Shown here in pieces: positions 1 through 8,088 of a DNA stretch of 39,643 nucleotides. A program made the position numbers and the translations under genes. The notes beneath the pieces are model-generated. The model was not told the DNA's origin. It searched no databases and saw nothing but the letters and a program-made list of their open reading frames with translations. The DNA is from Cellulophaga sp. (GTDB lineage Bacteria; Bacteroidota; Bacteroidia; Flavobacteriales; Flavobacteriaceae). Numbering within the stretch: the first letter of the stretch is position 1; every line of letters begins with the position of its first letter. The DNA lies in contig JANQTG010000174.1 of assembly GCA_030731855.1 (NCBI GenBank), positions 1 to 39,643 of the forward strand. Reading direction: 5' to 3'.

Positions 1-6
1 GTTAGA

Positions 7-56
7 CCTGCTTTCGTTATTGAATTTATTTCAATGCAAAGCGGGTTTTTCTTTTT
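7..56 (+). terminator. Rho-independent terminator of a gene left of the window
   Basis: Stem CCTGCTTT (7-14) pairs with AAAGCGGG (38-45) with one G-U pair, enclosing a further ATTGAA/TTCAAT pairing, and is followed by a T-rich run. A second small perfect stem (TTTAGAA at 58-64, TTCTAAA at 73-79) follows. Both lie upstream of the first gene, so they probably end transcription entering from the left. Confidence 0.55.
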
Positions 57-149
57 ATTTAGAATTTCTTCGTTCTAAATTAAAACTGCATTATACCTGC
101 AAATAGCTTTACAAGCCTTAATTTTGTAGCGCGTAAAATTTACACACTA

Positions 150-1400
150 ATGATAGAACGTTTTGGACGATTATTTCACGATTATTTACTAAATACTGGC
201 TTAAATAAAGACCTGGTCGATTATTTTAATAGTGCGTTATTATTCGTATTAGTAGTGCTTTTAGCCTGGATTCTCGATTGGATTATTTGGAAAATATTGC
301 GCTCTTTAAGTGTTCGCTTAGCAAGAAAGACAAAATCTAATTTTGATAATTTTTTAGTAGCGAATAGAGTTCCACGTGCTTTAGCTCATGTTATTCCCTT
401 GTTTTTATTGTTTGAGTTTTTTCCGATTGTATTTTTTGATTTTAATTATGCTAACGGTATCGCTCTAAAATCATTATATATTTTAGGTGTTATTCTTATT
501 TTATCGATTGCGAAAAGAATTTTATCATCGGTAAAAGATTATTTAAAAACACTATCGCACTTAAGAGATAAACCCTTAGATAGTTACATTCAGGTACTTA
601 TGATTTTCGCATGGCTTGGCGGAATTTTAACCATTTTTGCCATTGTAACCGATACTACCGTTTGGAAATTTTTCACCGCTCTTGGAGCAGCATCGGCAGT
701 TATTTTGCTGATTTTTAAAGACTCAATTTTAGGGTTTGTGGCTAGTATTCAAGTGAGTATTAATGATATGGTTCGCATTGGAGACTGGATCACCTTTGAA
801 AAATATGGTGCCGATGGCGATGTTATCGAAATTAACCTAGCTACGGTTAAAGTCCAAAATTTTGATAAAACCATCACAACAATTCCCACTTATGCCATGA
901 TTTCTGATTCGTTTAAAAATTGGCGTGGTATGCAAAATTCGGGAGGTAGGCGAATCAAACGTTCGATTATTATTCGTCAAAAAAGCATTCGGTTTTTAAC
1001 AGAAAAAGATATTAAAGAACTAAAGAAAATTCAATTGATTACCAATTATTTAAACACTCGCAGTGTGCAAATAAATAAATATAACGAGCTACATGAAATT
1101 AATAAGCAAGTGACTATAAACGGAAGAAACCTTACCAATATTGGGGTTTTTAGAAAATACATCGAGACTTATTTAGAGCAACATTCGGCGATCAATAAAA
1201 AAATGACTTTAATGACAAGGCAGTTGAGCCCAACACCACAAGGTATTCCTTTAGAAATATATGCCTTTAGTGCAGACAAGCGTTGGGAAAATTACGAGTA
1301 TGTAATTGCTGATATTTTTGATCATCTATTGGCATCGCTAGATTATTTCGATTTAGAAGTGTTTGAACTGCCCACATCGTTTGAAACTTTAAAGAATTAA
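150..1400 (+). CDS. MscS-family mechanosensitive ion channel (YbdG-like)
   Basis: Membrane channel that would open under hypo-osmotic membrane tension to release solutes. The 416-residue protein has about four to five hydrophobic segments in residues 20-215. The pore-lining helix and start of the MscS beta domain follow at about 180-235, visible as DSILGFVASIQVSINDMVRI followed by GDWITFEKYGADGDV, the characteristic MscS stretch. The cytosolic C-terminal half is larger than in E. coli MscS, with a basic insertion (GGRRIKRSI, about 270), as in the YbdG/MscM-type subfamily. It stands alone: the next gene is 84 bp downstream. The family is secure; the physiological trigger cannot be read from sequence. 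Confidence 0.88.
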   Translation: MIERFGRLFHDYLLNTGLNKDLVDYFNSALLFVLVVLLAWILDWIIWKILRSLSVRLARKTKSNFDNFLVANRVPRALAHVIPLFLLFEFFPIVFFDFNYANGIALKSLYILGVILILSIAKRILSSVKDYLKTLSHLRDKPLDSYIQVLMIFAWLGGILTIFAIVTDTTVWKFFTALGAASAVILLIFKDSILGFVASIQVSINDMVRIGDWITFEKYGADGDVIEINLATVKVQNFDKTITTIPTYAMISDSFKNWRGMQNSGGRRIKRSIIIRQKSIRFLTEKDIKELKKIQLITNYLNTRSVQINKYNELHEINKQVTINGRNLTNIGVFRKYIETYLEQHSAINKKMTLMTRQLSPTPQGIPLEIYAFSADKRWENYEYVIADIFDHLLASLDYFDLEVFELPTSFETLKN

Positions 1401-1484
1401 AAGAATGATAGTACGATTACAAAAGAAGCTACCACTTACTGAAAAAATAGGCAAACTTATTTCACAAGCATTTACCTGATAAAT

Positions 1485-2318
1485 ATGGATGTAAAAAAGG
1501 CTTTTATCTACATGCTTATCAGTACCTTTTCATTTGCTTTAATGAATGCTGTAGTCAAGTATTTAGTAAATTTACCCGCTTATGAATTGGTGTTTTTTAG
1601 ATCTTTAGGTAGTCTGGTCTTTTCAACTTCTTTTCTTTTGTACCATAAAATTCCGATGTTGGGAAATCAACGAAAATTATTACTCTTCAGAGGTGTTTTT
1701 GGGGCTATTGCTATGACCTTATTTTTTAGTTCTTTAAAATACCTAACTATGGGTTCTGCTGTTTCTTTACGGTATATAGCGCCTATTTTTGCTGCAATAT
1801 TGGCTATTTTTATTTTAAAGGAACGTATAAAACCTCTTCAATGGCTCTTTTTTGCAATTGCATTTACAGGAGTTTTGGTACTCAAAGGCTTAGATAAAGA
1901 AATGGATACGGTAGGCTTATTTTTAATTATAACCTCCGCTTTTTTTACAGGATTGGTCTTTGTAGTAATTACCAAAATAGGAAAGCAAGATCACCCTGTA
2001 GTAGTGGTCAATTATTTTATGTTAATTGCAACACTTTTAGGGGGCGTTTTAATGATTTTTAACTGGGTGCAACCTCAAGGTTTAGAGTGGGTTTTATTAC
2101 TATCTTTAGGGGTTTTTGGGTATTTTGGACAGTTGTATATGACTAAGGCTTTTCAATCTGCAGCTACCAACCAAGTAGCGCCTTTTAAATATATCGAGGT
2201 AGTTTTTACCGTTACGCTTGGGTTACTCTGGTTTCAAGAAGTTTATACCCTTTGGAGTTTGCTGGGTATTGTATTGATCATCGGAGGGTTGGTACTAAAT
2301 GCACTGTATAAAAAGTAG
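1485..2318 (+). CDS. DMT superfamily permease with two EamA domains
   Basis: Integral inner-membrane exporter or permease of the drug/metabolite transporter superfamily. The 277-residue protein has ten predicted transmembrane helices arranged as two EamA repeats (residues about 5-133 and 143-273), the normal length. It has typical features such as an N-terminal helix ending NAVVKYL and a mid-repeat R-Y-IAPIFAAILAIFILKER segment (about 97-113) characteristic of EamA proteins. The substrate cannot be predicted; homologues export amino acids, nucleobases or other metabolites. The gene is preceded by a short gap and has no obvious operon partner. Confidence 0.88.
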   Translation: MDVKKAFIYMLISTFSFALMNAVVKYLVNLPAYELVFFRSLGSLVFSTSFLLYHKIPMLGNQRKLLLFRGVFGAIAMTLFFSSLKYLTMGSAVSLRYIAPIFAAILAIFILKERIKPLQWLFFAIAFTGVLVLKGLDKEMDTVGLFLIITSAFFTGLVFVVITKIGKQDHPVVVVNYFMLIATLLGGVLMIFNWVQPQGLEWVLLLSLGVFGYFGQLYMTKAFQSAATNQVAPFKYIEVVFTVTLGLLWFQEVYTLWSLLGIVLIIGGLVLNALYKK

Positions 2319-2395
2319 TCGGCAGTTTTTAGAGGGTAAAGGGTATGCTTTAATAACAAACTTATTTCCATTAAGCAGATGCTTACATGGCTAAA

Positions 2396-2758
2396 TTAAT
2401 CTTCTAACTTTTGGTGCATTTCCTTAAACTGCTCGTAAATTAATTGCTTTTCTTTTAAGGTAAATTTTTTGGTTTCAAACCAATCGTAAGCGGCAATTTT
2501 TTTGTTTTCGATTTGGGCACTTCTAATAGCCTGCAAGGTGACTAAATGCCAATGAACTCCCCTTTGTCGAGATACAGAATACCCAATACTTTCAGTGATA
2601 TAAGAGATTCTCGGCTGATTTACCAAACGTACTCCATTTTTTAGAATGACTAATGTCTTGGTAACCTCAACAACTTCAGAGAAAGAGTAGCGTATAAAAT
2701 CATCAAAACCATCTTGTTTGGTATTGTATACTTTATCTCCAACTTTTAACTCTTCCAT
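2396..2758 (-). CDS. Conserved hypothetical protein
   Basis: A 120-residue soluble protein without signal peptide or membrane segment. The N-terminal half looks beta-rich, like a small SH3/KOW-type barrel (MEELKVGDKVYNTKQDGF, then SEVVEVTKTLVILKNG), and the C-terminal half is helical and charged. The ATG at 2758 is divergent from the Nudix-type regulator and about 140 bp away. I do not recognise the family and assign no function. Coding potential looks real: it has no competing ORF and a protein-like composition. Confidence 0.7.
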   Translation of the reverse strand: MEELKVGDKVYNTKQDGFDDFIRYSFSEVVEVTKTLVILKNGVRLVNQPRISYITESIGYSVSRQRGVHWHLVTLQAIRSAQIENKKIAAYDWFETKKFTLKEKQLIYEQFKEMHQKLED

Positions 2759-2844
2759 AGTTTTTCAAATGCTGACAAAAATAGGCTTCCGATTTTGTTC
2801 AAAAAGCATTTTGTACGTATAAATTATTAACAAATTTGATTTTG

Positions 2845-2873
2845 ATAATAAATGTATAAAATACATTTATTAT
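2845..2873. promoter_or_regulatory. Palindromic operator of the Nudix-like sugar repressor
   Basis: Perfect inverted repeat with 13-bp arms ATAATAAATGTAT and ATACATTTATTAT separated by AAA. It overlaps a Bacteroidota -7 box TATATTTG (2871-2878) and ends 22 bp before the regulator ATG at 2896. Position over the promoter suggests repression, probably autoregulation plus control of galK-galT. Confidence 0.75.
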
Positions 2874-2895
2874 ATTTGTTTTCTAAATTATCCAA

Positions 2896-3618
2896 ATGCA
2901 TAATCCTTTATATCAATTAGCACAAAATAAATATGACGCCGCACAAAAAATATTGGTGGCGGTGGATTGTATAATTTTTGGGTTTGATGATGGAGTTTTA
3001 AAAGTATTAGCGTTTAAGAGAAAAGTAGAGCCCTTTTGTGGCTCTTGGTCTTTAATAGGCAGTTTTGTTGCTGAAAATGAATCTACAGATGAAGCTGCAA
3101 AACGAGTCTTGTTTGAAATTACAGGTTTAAAGAATATTTTTATGGAAGAACTAAAAACCTACTCTTCGGTCACTAGAGATCCTGGGGCACGTTGCATTTC
3201 TATCGGACAATATGCCTTAATTTCATTAAGTAAAAAAAATAAAAAACTAACAGAAACACATGGCGCAGAGTGGCTTTCTATAATTGACTTGCCCGAACTA
3301 GTTTTAGACCACCAACAAATGGTAGCCGATGCTTTGGAGCGTTTGCGAAATAAAGCACGCTTTTATCCGATAGGTTTAGAGTTATTACCTAAAAAATTCA
3401 CCATTCCGCAATTACAATCCTTATACGAAGAATTGTTTCAGCTTCTGTTTGATACTCGGAATTTTAGAAAAAAGTTACTGTCATTAAACATGTTGATTCA
3501 GTTAGATGAAAAAGATAAAACGAGCTCTAAAAAAGGTGCGTATTTGTATGAGTTCGATTACGATAAATACAATACTTTAAAAAATAAGGGTTTTAATTTT
3601 TCCCTGTTTAAATCTTAA
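2896..3618 (+). CDS. Nudix-domain transcriptional regulator (NrtR/AraR-like) of galactose genes
   Basis: DNA-binding sugar-responsive regulator rather than an enzyme. The 240 residues divide into an N-terminal Nudix fold (about 20-150) and a C-terminal winged helix (about 155-225, starting FTIPQLQSLYEELF). The Nudix box at about residues 56-79 (GSFVAENESTDEAAKR, then VLFEITGL) keeps the first Glu and the Arg. The catalytic REUxEE core is changed to R-V-L-F-E-I, so metal-dependent hydrolysis is unlikely. Loss of catalysis is the hallmark of the NrtR/AraR repressors of Bacteroidota. galK starts 20 bp downstream on the same strand and a perfect palindrome covers the promoter. The likely effector is galactose or a pathway sugar phosphate, by analogy with AraR, which responds to arabinose. 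Confidence 0.85.
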   Translation: MHNPLYQLAQNKYDAAQKILVAVDCIIFGFDDGVLKVLAFKRKVEPFCGSWSLIGSFVAENESTDEAAKRVLFEITGLKNIFMEELKTYSSVTRDPGARCISIGQYALISLSKKNKKLTETHGAEWLSIIDLPELVLDHQQMVADALERLRNKARFYPIGLELLPKKFTIPQLQSLYEELFQLLFDTRNFRKKLLSLNMLIQLDEKDKTSSKKGAYLYEFDYDKYNTLKNKGFNFSLFKS

Positions 3619-3638
3619 CAATAACAGTCTTAAAAATC

Positions 3639-4766
3639 ATGACAGATACGCAACAAAAAAATGAAGTTCGAATAGCTTCTCCTGGTAGAATTAATTTAAT
3701 CGGAGAGCATATCGATTATAACGGAGGCTTTGTGTTGCCAGCTGCCATCGACAAAAGAATATACTTCCATCTTAAAAAAAACAATACGCATACTGCCAAA
3801 ATATATTCTAAAAATATGGATAAAGAATTTAGCTTTTCTTTAGAAAATGTGCATCCCAGTAAAACGGAATGGCACAATTATATTTTAGGGGTTGTACATC
3901 ATATTCATCAATTAAAACCAAATTCTATTCAAGGTTTTGACTGTGATATTGAAAGTAATTTGCCTTTAGGTTCTGGTGTTAGTTCTTCTGCTGCCTTAGA
4001 ATGTGGGATTGCGAAAGGCTTAAATGAATTGTTCTCAATTGGACTTACAGATTTAGAAATAATTACCATTTCTCGTGATGCTGAACATTCGTTTGTTGGA
4101 ACCAAATGCGGAATTATGGATCAGTTTGCTGTTGTTAAAGGTAAAAAAGACCACTTACTGCTTTTAAACTGCGATACTTTAGAACACCGCTTAATTAAGG
4201 CCGATTTTGGTGATTATCAAATTATATTACTAAATACAAACGTATCACATAATTTAGCCACAAGCGAGTATAATAATAGGCGAGAGGAGTGCGAAAACGC
4301 TTTAAAAGTTATTCAAGAAAAATATCCGAATGAAAAATATTTAGCGCAGGTTAGTCCTGAAAAAGTAGAAGAGTTTAAGCCAAATTTGTCAGAGAAAAGC
4401 TTTAACCGAGCTTTATATACTAGTCAAGAACAACAACGAACTATAAACGCCACTAAAGCCTTAGAGCAAAAAGATTTTAAGACTTTTGGCGAATTGCTAT
4501 ACCAATCGCATGAAGGATTAGCTAACTTATACGAAGTAAGCTGTACCGAGTTAGATTTTTTAGTGAATTATACCAAAAATATACCTGAAGTAATTGGAGC
4601 GAGAATGATGGGTGGCGGTTTTGGCGGCTGTACCCTAAATTTAGTGCATAAAGATGCTACAGCAGGTTTTATTACCAAAATAGAAGCAGCTTATAAAAAT
4701 GAATTTAACCTAACGCTAACTCCCATTATTGTTGCCATCGGTGACGGAGTTTCAATACAATACTAA
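3639..4766 (+). CDS. galK: Galactokinase
   Basis: Phosphorylates alpha-D-galactose to galactose 1-phosphate with ATP, the first committed Leloir step, in the cytoplasm. The 375-residue length is normal for a GHMP kinase. The galactokinase signature GRINLIGEHIDYNGG is at about residues 16-30, the GHMP ATP loop LPLGSGVSSSAA is at about 109-120, and the third GHMP motif GARMMGGGFGGC is near 320. It lies between its probable regulator (20 bp upstream) and galT, whose ATG overlaps the galK stop codon (TAATG), implying translational coupling. No epimerase (galE) or mutarotase is in the window, so the rest of the pathway is elsewhere. Confidence 0.96.
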   Translation: MTDTQQKNEVRIASPGRINLIGEHIDYNGGFVLPAAIDKRIYFHLKKNNTHTAKIYSKNMDKEFSFSLENVHPSKTEWHNYILGVVHHIHQLKPNSIQGFDCDIESNLPLGSGVSSSAALECGIAKGLNELFSIGLTDLEIITISRDAEHSFVGTKCGIMDQFAVVKGKKDHLLLLNCDTLEHRLIKADFGDYQIILLNTNVSHNLATSEYNNRREECENALKVIQEKYPNEKYLAQVSPEKVEEFKPNLSEKSFNRALYTSQEQQRTINATKALEQKDFKTFGELLYQSHEGLANLYEVSCTELDFLVNYTKNIPEVIGARMMGGGFGGCTLNLVHKDATAGFITKIEAAYKNEFNLTLTPIIVAIGDGVSIQY

Positions 4767-5797
4767 TGGACTTTAATTCGAAATCGCACAGACGATATAA
4801 TATTTTAACAGGAGAATGGATTTTGGTTTCTCCACATCGAACTAAACGACCATGGCAGGGTAAAAAGGATGTTGCTAAGCCAGTAGAAAAGGTAACTTAT
4901 GACCCTAATTGTTATTTATGCCCAGGAAATACTAGAGCTGGTGGAGCGGAAAATCCGAACTATCAAAATACCTTTAGCTTTCAGAACGACTTTGCGGCAC
5001 TTTTAGAACAGCAAGAAACTGAAAAATTTAGTAACGGTTTATTACAAGCCGAATCAGAAGAAGGGATTTGTAAAGTAGTTTGTTTTTCCCCTAATCACTC
5101 TTTAACCTTATCCTTAATGGAATTCACTGCTATAAAACGAGTGATAGATTTATGGCAAACATCGTATCTTGAATTAGGCAAAAAAGAAGGGATCAATCAC
5201 GTTCAGATTTTTGAAAATAAAGGCGATATTATGGGCTGTAGTAATCCGCATCCACACGGACAAATATGGGCTCAAAAATCGATTCCTGAAATGGTGCTAA
5301 AAAAGCAAGAACAACAATTAACCTATTTTAAAAAGCATAATAAAAGTCTATTATCTGCTTATTTGGAGCAAGAAATTGCCTTAAACGAGCGTATTTTATT
5401 TAAAAACAATCATTTTGTAGCCTTAGTGCCTTATTGGGCAGTTTGGCCTTACGAAACTATGATTGTACCGTTAAAACAGTATAAGCACATTGGTGAGTTA
5501 AATGAAGAAGAAAAAGAAGCTTTTGCCTCTATTATAAAAGAATTAACCACAGCCTACGACAATTTATTTGAAATTTCATTTCCCTATTCAGCGGGTATTC
5601 ATCAAAGTCCGACAGATACAGAACACCCAGAGTGGCATTTTCATATGTCGTTTTATCCGCCATTATTACGCTCTGCGGAAGTTAAAAAATTTATGGTAGG
5701 TTATGAGATGTTTGCGAATCCGCAGCGCGATATTACTGCAGAACAAGCTGCAAATACCTTAAAAGAATTGCCAAAAATACATTATAGCCTCGTTTAG
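4766..5797 (+). CDS. galT: Galactose-1-phosphate uridylyltransferase
   Basis: Exchanges UMP between UDP-glucose and galactose 1-phosphate, giving UDP-galactose and glucose 1-phosphate. The 343-residue protein has both HIT-like halves. The metal-binding CYLCPGN motif is at about residues 49-55. The active-site HPHGQIW motif (about 163-169), with the uridylylated His, is intact. A second HIT-like segment EWHFHMSFYPPLLRS follows near 290. It is the last gene of the regulator-galK-galT unit, overlaps galK by one base and is followed by a strong terminator. Confidence 0.96.
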   Translation: MDFNSKSHRRYNILTGEWILVSPHRTKRPWQGKKDVAKPVEKVTYDPNCYLCPGNTRAGGAENPNYQNTFSFQNDFAALLEQQETEKFSNGLLQAESEEGICKVVCFSPNHSLTLSLMEFTAIKRVIDLWQTSYLELGKKEGINHVQIFENKGDIMGCSNPHPHGQIWAQKSIPEMVLKKQEQQLTYFKKHNKSLLSAYLEQEIALNERILFKNNHFVALVPYWAVWPYETMIVPLKQYKHIGELNEEEKEAFASIIKELTTAYDNLFEISFPYSAGIHQSPTDTEHPEWHFHMSFYPPLLRSAEVKKFMVGYEMFANPQRDITAEQAANTLKELPKIHYSLV

Positions 5798-5854
5798 TTT
5801 TTAAATGATATTTTTTATCTACTTATAAAATACATAAAAGTGTTCAAAGAAAAA

Positions 5855-5896
5855 AGAGGTAACAAACAAGAAGTTATTGTCTTGTTTGTTACCTCT
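5855..5896. terminator. Bidirectional terminator between galT and dps
   Basis: Perfect 16-bp stem AGAGGTAACAAACAAG (5855-5870) and CTTGTTTGTTACCTCT (5881-5896) with a 10-nt loop, an A-run on the left and an AT-rich right flank. It lies between convergent genes and can serve both. Confidence 0.85.
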
Positions 5897-5917
5897 AATA
5901 ATCGTACTTGTGACTTT

Positions 5918-6394
5918 TTATTTAGCTATGGTAGCTCTTAGCATCCAAGCCATTTCTTCATGTTCTTGCATTAATCCTGTTAAAAAATCTCCAGAACCAG
6001 CATCTTTATAATCCTCGTCAACTTTTGAAATATTTTCTCTAATGTATTGTATAATACTATCGTGATCTTCTAATAATGCTTTTATGTAATCGTGACTCGT
6101 ATTATCACCATCATATTTTTCTGTTAAATGTGTCAAATCTAAAAAGTCTTTCAGCGTTCCTGGAGCATAATGCCCTAGCTTACGAATTCGTTCGGCAACA
6201 CTGTCTGTGAATAATTTTATGGCATTGTAATGCTCTTCAAAAAATACATGTTTTGTATGAAAATCGTGACCTTCTAAATTCCAATGTGCTTTTAATGTTT
6301 TTGTATATAAAACAAATTCGTCAGCCAATAATTTAGCTAATATATCGGTAACTTTTTTTCTATTTTCTTCTGATATTCCAATATTCGTCTTCAT
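5918..6394 (-). CDS. dps: Dps-family ferritin-like DNA-protection protein
   Basis: Forms a dodecameric cage that oxidises and stores ferrous iron, limiting Fenton damage. The 158-residue length is typical. The ferroxidase-site residues are visible in AHWNLEGHDFHTKHVFFEEH (about 41-60: His in AHWN, Asp in HDFH, Glu in FEEH) and the remaining four-helix bundle is complete. The C-terminal EEMAWMLRATIAK helix is standard. A TAnnTTTG box (TACTTTTG, on the plus strand CAAAAGTA at 6416-6423) lies 22 bp upstream of the ATG. It shares orientation with the ATP-cone remnant and the universal stress proteins, forming a stress-defence block. Confidence 0.93.
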   Translation of the reverse strand: MKTNIGISEENRKKVTDILAKLLADEFVLYTKTLKAHWNLEGHDFHTKHVFFEEHYNAIKLFTDSVAERIRKLGHYAPGTLKDFLDLTHLTEKYDGDNTSHDYIKALLEDHDSIIQYIRENISKVDEDYKDAGSGDFLTGLMQEHEEMAWMLRATIAK

Positions 6395-6617
6395 AAATCT
6401 TATTTTAATTTACTTCAAAAGTAAAAGATACATAACGCATAGCTTATCGCAATCGATAAAATTATTGAACCGATTCTACCTATTTTTTTAGCATAAAATA
6501 GCAACAGATTTATGAAACAAGCTAATTAAAATAATAGCTTTAAAGTTAGACTAACACCAATTAGAGTTTTAAAATGTAGTACCTATAAGGGATCATTAAT
6601 AATACTATTTCTATGTT

Positions 6618-6887
6618 TTAAAGCCTTATTTTTTCTATTTCATTCAATTTTAGGATATAAACGTTCCAAGAAAATGACTTTCCTTTTTTTTTGAGCAATG
6701 CAAAAGCTCTATTATATACCTCTTTGGTTGAAATGCCTTGGTACAATTCATCACGAACCACATTAATAATGTTGTCGATAGTTGCTTTGTCGGCTTTAGT
6801 TTTATTTAGTGAAGCCCGTAATTTCTCAAAAGAAAATTTAGCTTTTTCTCCCGTAGATTTTATAATTTCAATAGACGTATTTTCCAT
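6618..6887 (-). CDS. ATP-cone domain protein, probably a truncated remnant
   Basis: The 89-residue product is almost wholly one ATP-cone (nucleotide-sensing) domain: IEIIKSTGEKAKFSFEKL near the start and the diagnostic ELYQGISTKEVYNRAF at about 47-62. In related Bacteroidota proteins, as I recall them, this cone is the N-terminal part of a longer protein. Here the coding frame runs out just after LLKKKG, at an eight-A run (minus strand, about 6685-6692). The last 20 residues (SFSWNVYILKLNEIEKIRL) do not look like cone sequence. A frameshift in the A-run followed by loss of the rest is likely. It may still make a stand-alone cone. Position between dps and the stress proteins suggests a stress or oxygen-limitation regulon. 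Confidence 0.6.
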   Translation of the reverse strand: MENTSIEIIKSTGEKAKFSFEKLRASLNKTKADKATIDNIINVVRDELYQGISTKEVYNRAFALLKKKGKSFSWNVYILKLNEIEKIRL

Positions 6888-6984
6888 AGTTTTTTTTAAG
6901 GAACTGCACAGATTTGACCTTATTTTTTAATCTAAATTAATTATGTGATTCTTCAACCGTCCATTAAACCAAATATTCTGATAT

Positions 6985-7036
6985 AAGAATTAGGAGTCTA
7001 GAGTTAAAAAGTCTAGACTAATCCCTAAATTCTTTT
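6985..7036 (-). terminator. Hairpin downstream of the universal stress protein genes
   Basis: Inner perfect stem AGTCTAGA (6995-7002) and TCTAGACT (7012-7019) extended by an imperfect outer stem (GAATTAGG with CCCTAAATTC). It lies 70 bp after the stop of the 7106-7942 gene in its reading direction. The T-tract on that side is weak. Confidence 0.5.
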
Positions 7037-7105
7037 AGTATTTAATAAACCATATTCAGGTTGTAATATTTTGAGATTTCTGATTTAAGCTATTTTGGTA
7101 ACTAC

Positions 7106-7942
7106 TTATTTCTCTGTATCACAAGGAACAATTAAAAAAGGAATTGATGTTTGAAAGCCGAGTTTTTTGATTACTGGTTCGTTCATTAAATTTTCTAAAA
7201 AACTATGTTTGTAATTTATCATGGCTAACATATCAATTTTATTCACCTCTATGAAATCTTTAATTCCTTCTGAAACATTATCGTAATCTCGCATCCAATC
7301 AAAACTATGGGAATGCCCCGCTATAACTTTTTTTAGTTGTTCTAAATTTGTTTCTTGTATGGTATTTAAATTTTCTTTTTCATTTATATGTACCACTTTA
7401 ATTTTCGTTTTAAATTGATTACTCCACGCTATTATAGGTTCTAATTCTTTACCGTAAAACCTATTAAAATCTGTCGGGAATGCAAGTTGTTCTGGTGTTT
7501 TAAAATTAGCATTCTCTGGAACTATTAATACAGGACAGTCTTTAATTTTTGTTAGGCTACTTACGGTATTACTTCCAAAAAACATACCTTTTGCTTTTGA
7601 AGCTCCTTTGGTACCCATAACAACCAAGTTTATTTTTAAAGCCGTAATAGTGTCTTTTATAGCATCTTGCAAGTCATCAGCACTTAATATAGTTTTGAAG
7701 GTGTGTTTACTATTCGAATAACTTTCTTGGGCTTTTTGAATCAATTCTTTTAATGCTGCTTTATTGTTTTCAGTCATCACCGTCGATAATTTACTGGAAC
7801 GAACAGAAGCATTTGAAACTTTTAATTTAGCAGCATGCATAAAATAAAAAGTACAATTTTCATCGGCATACAATTGAATACTATAGCTTGCTGCACGCCA
7901 CGCATTATCAGAAAAATCGGTTGGCAAAAGTATATGTTTCAT
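7106..7942 (-). CDS. Universal stress protein, tandem Usp domains
   Basis: Cytosolic stress protein of the UspA superfamily, 278 residues, made of two Usp domains (about 1-145 and 150-278). Domain 1 begins KHILLPTDFSDNA and carries the ATP-binding signature G-T-K-G plus nine residues then G-S-N-T (MGTKGASKAKGMFFGSNT, about 117-134), so it should bind ATP. Domain 2 lacks the glycine signature (DMLAMINYKHSFLENLM) and is likely structural. It follows a related paralogue on the same strand after 146 bp, probably a tandem duplication. Confidence 0.88.
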   Translation of the reverse strand: MKHILLPTDFSDNAWRAASYSIQLYADENCTFYFMHAAKLKVSNASVRSSKLSTVMTENNKAALKELIQKAQESYSNSKHTFKTILSADDLQDAIKDTITALKINLVVMGTKGASKAKGMFFGSNTVSSLTKIKDCPVLIVPENANFKTPEQLAFPTDFNRFYGKELEPIIAWSNQFKTKIKVVHINEKENLNTIQETNLEQLKKVIAGHSHSFDWMRDYDNVSEGIKDFIEVNKIDMLAMINYKHSFLENLMNEPVIKKLGFQTSIPFLIVPCDTEK

Positions 7943-7989
7943 ATTGTTTTAGTTTAAAAGTTAATTAGATTAAAAGTTTAAAAAAGAAC

Positions 7990-8027
7990 TAAGACCTTGA
8001 ATTTTAAGTGTTAATTCTTAAGTCTTA
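7990..8027 (-). terminator. Candidate hairpin between the two usp genes
   Basis: Imperfect inverted repeat AAGAC-TTGAATT with AATTCTTA-GTCTT lies downstream of the 8089-8934 gene in its reading direction. It could terminate or attenuate transcription between the paralogues. It is AT-rich, so support is modest. Confidence 0.4.
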
Positions 8028-8088
8028 AATTAGATACTTAATTAATAAATATTTCACACCAAGCGCAGAGCCCATCACTCAAAAATTA

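Noticed and set aside
1405-1479. 24-codon ORF starting MIVRLQKKLPLTEK between the channel and permease genes
   Set aside because: Too short, no recognisable relative or independent signal; may be a decayed gene start, but there is nothing to support it.
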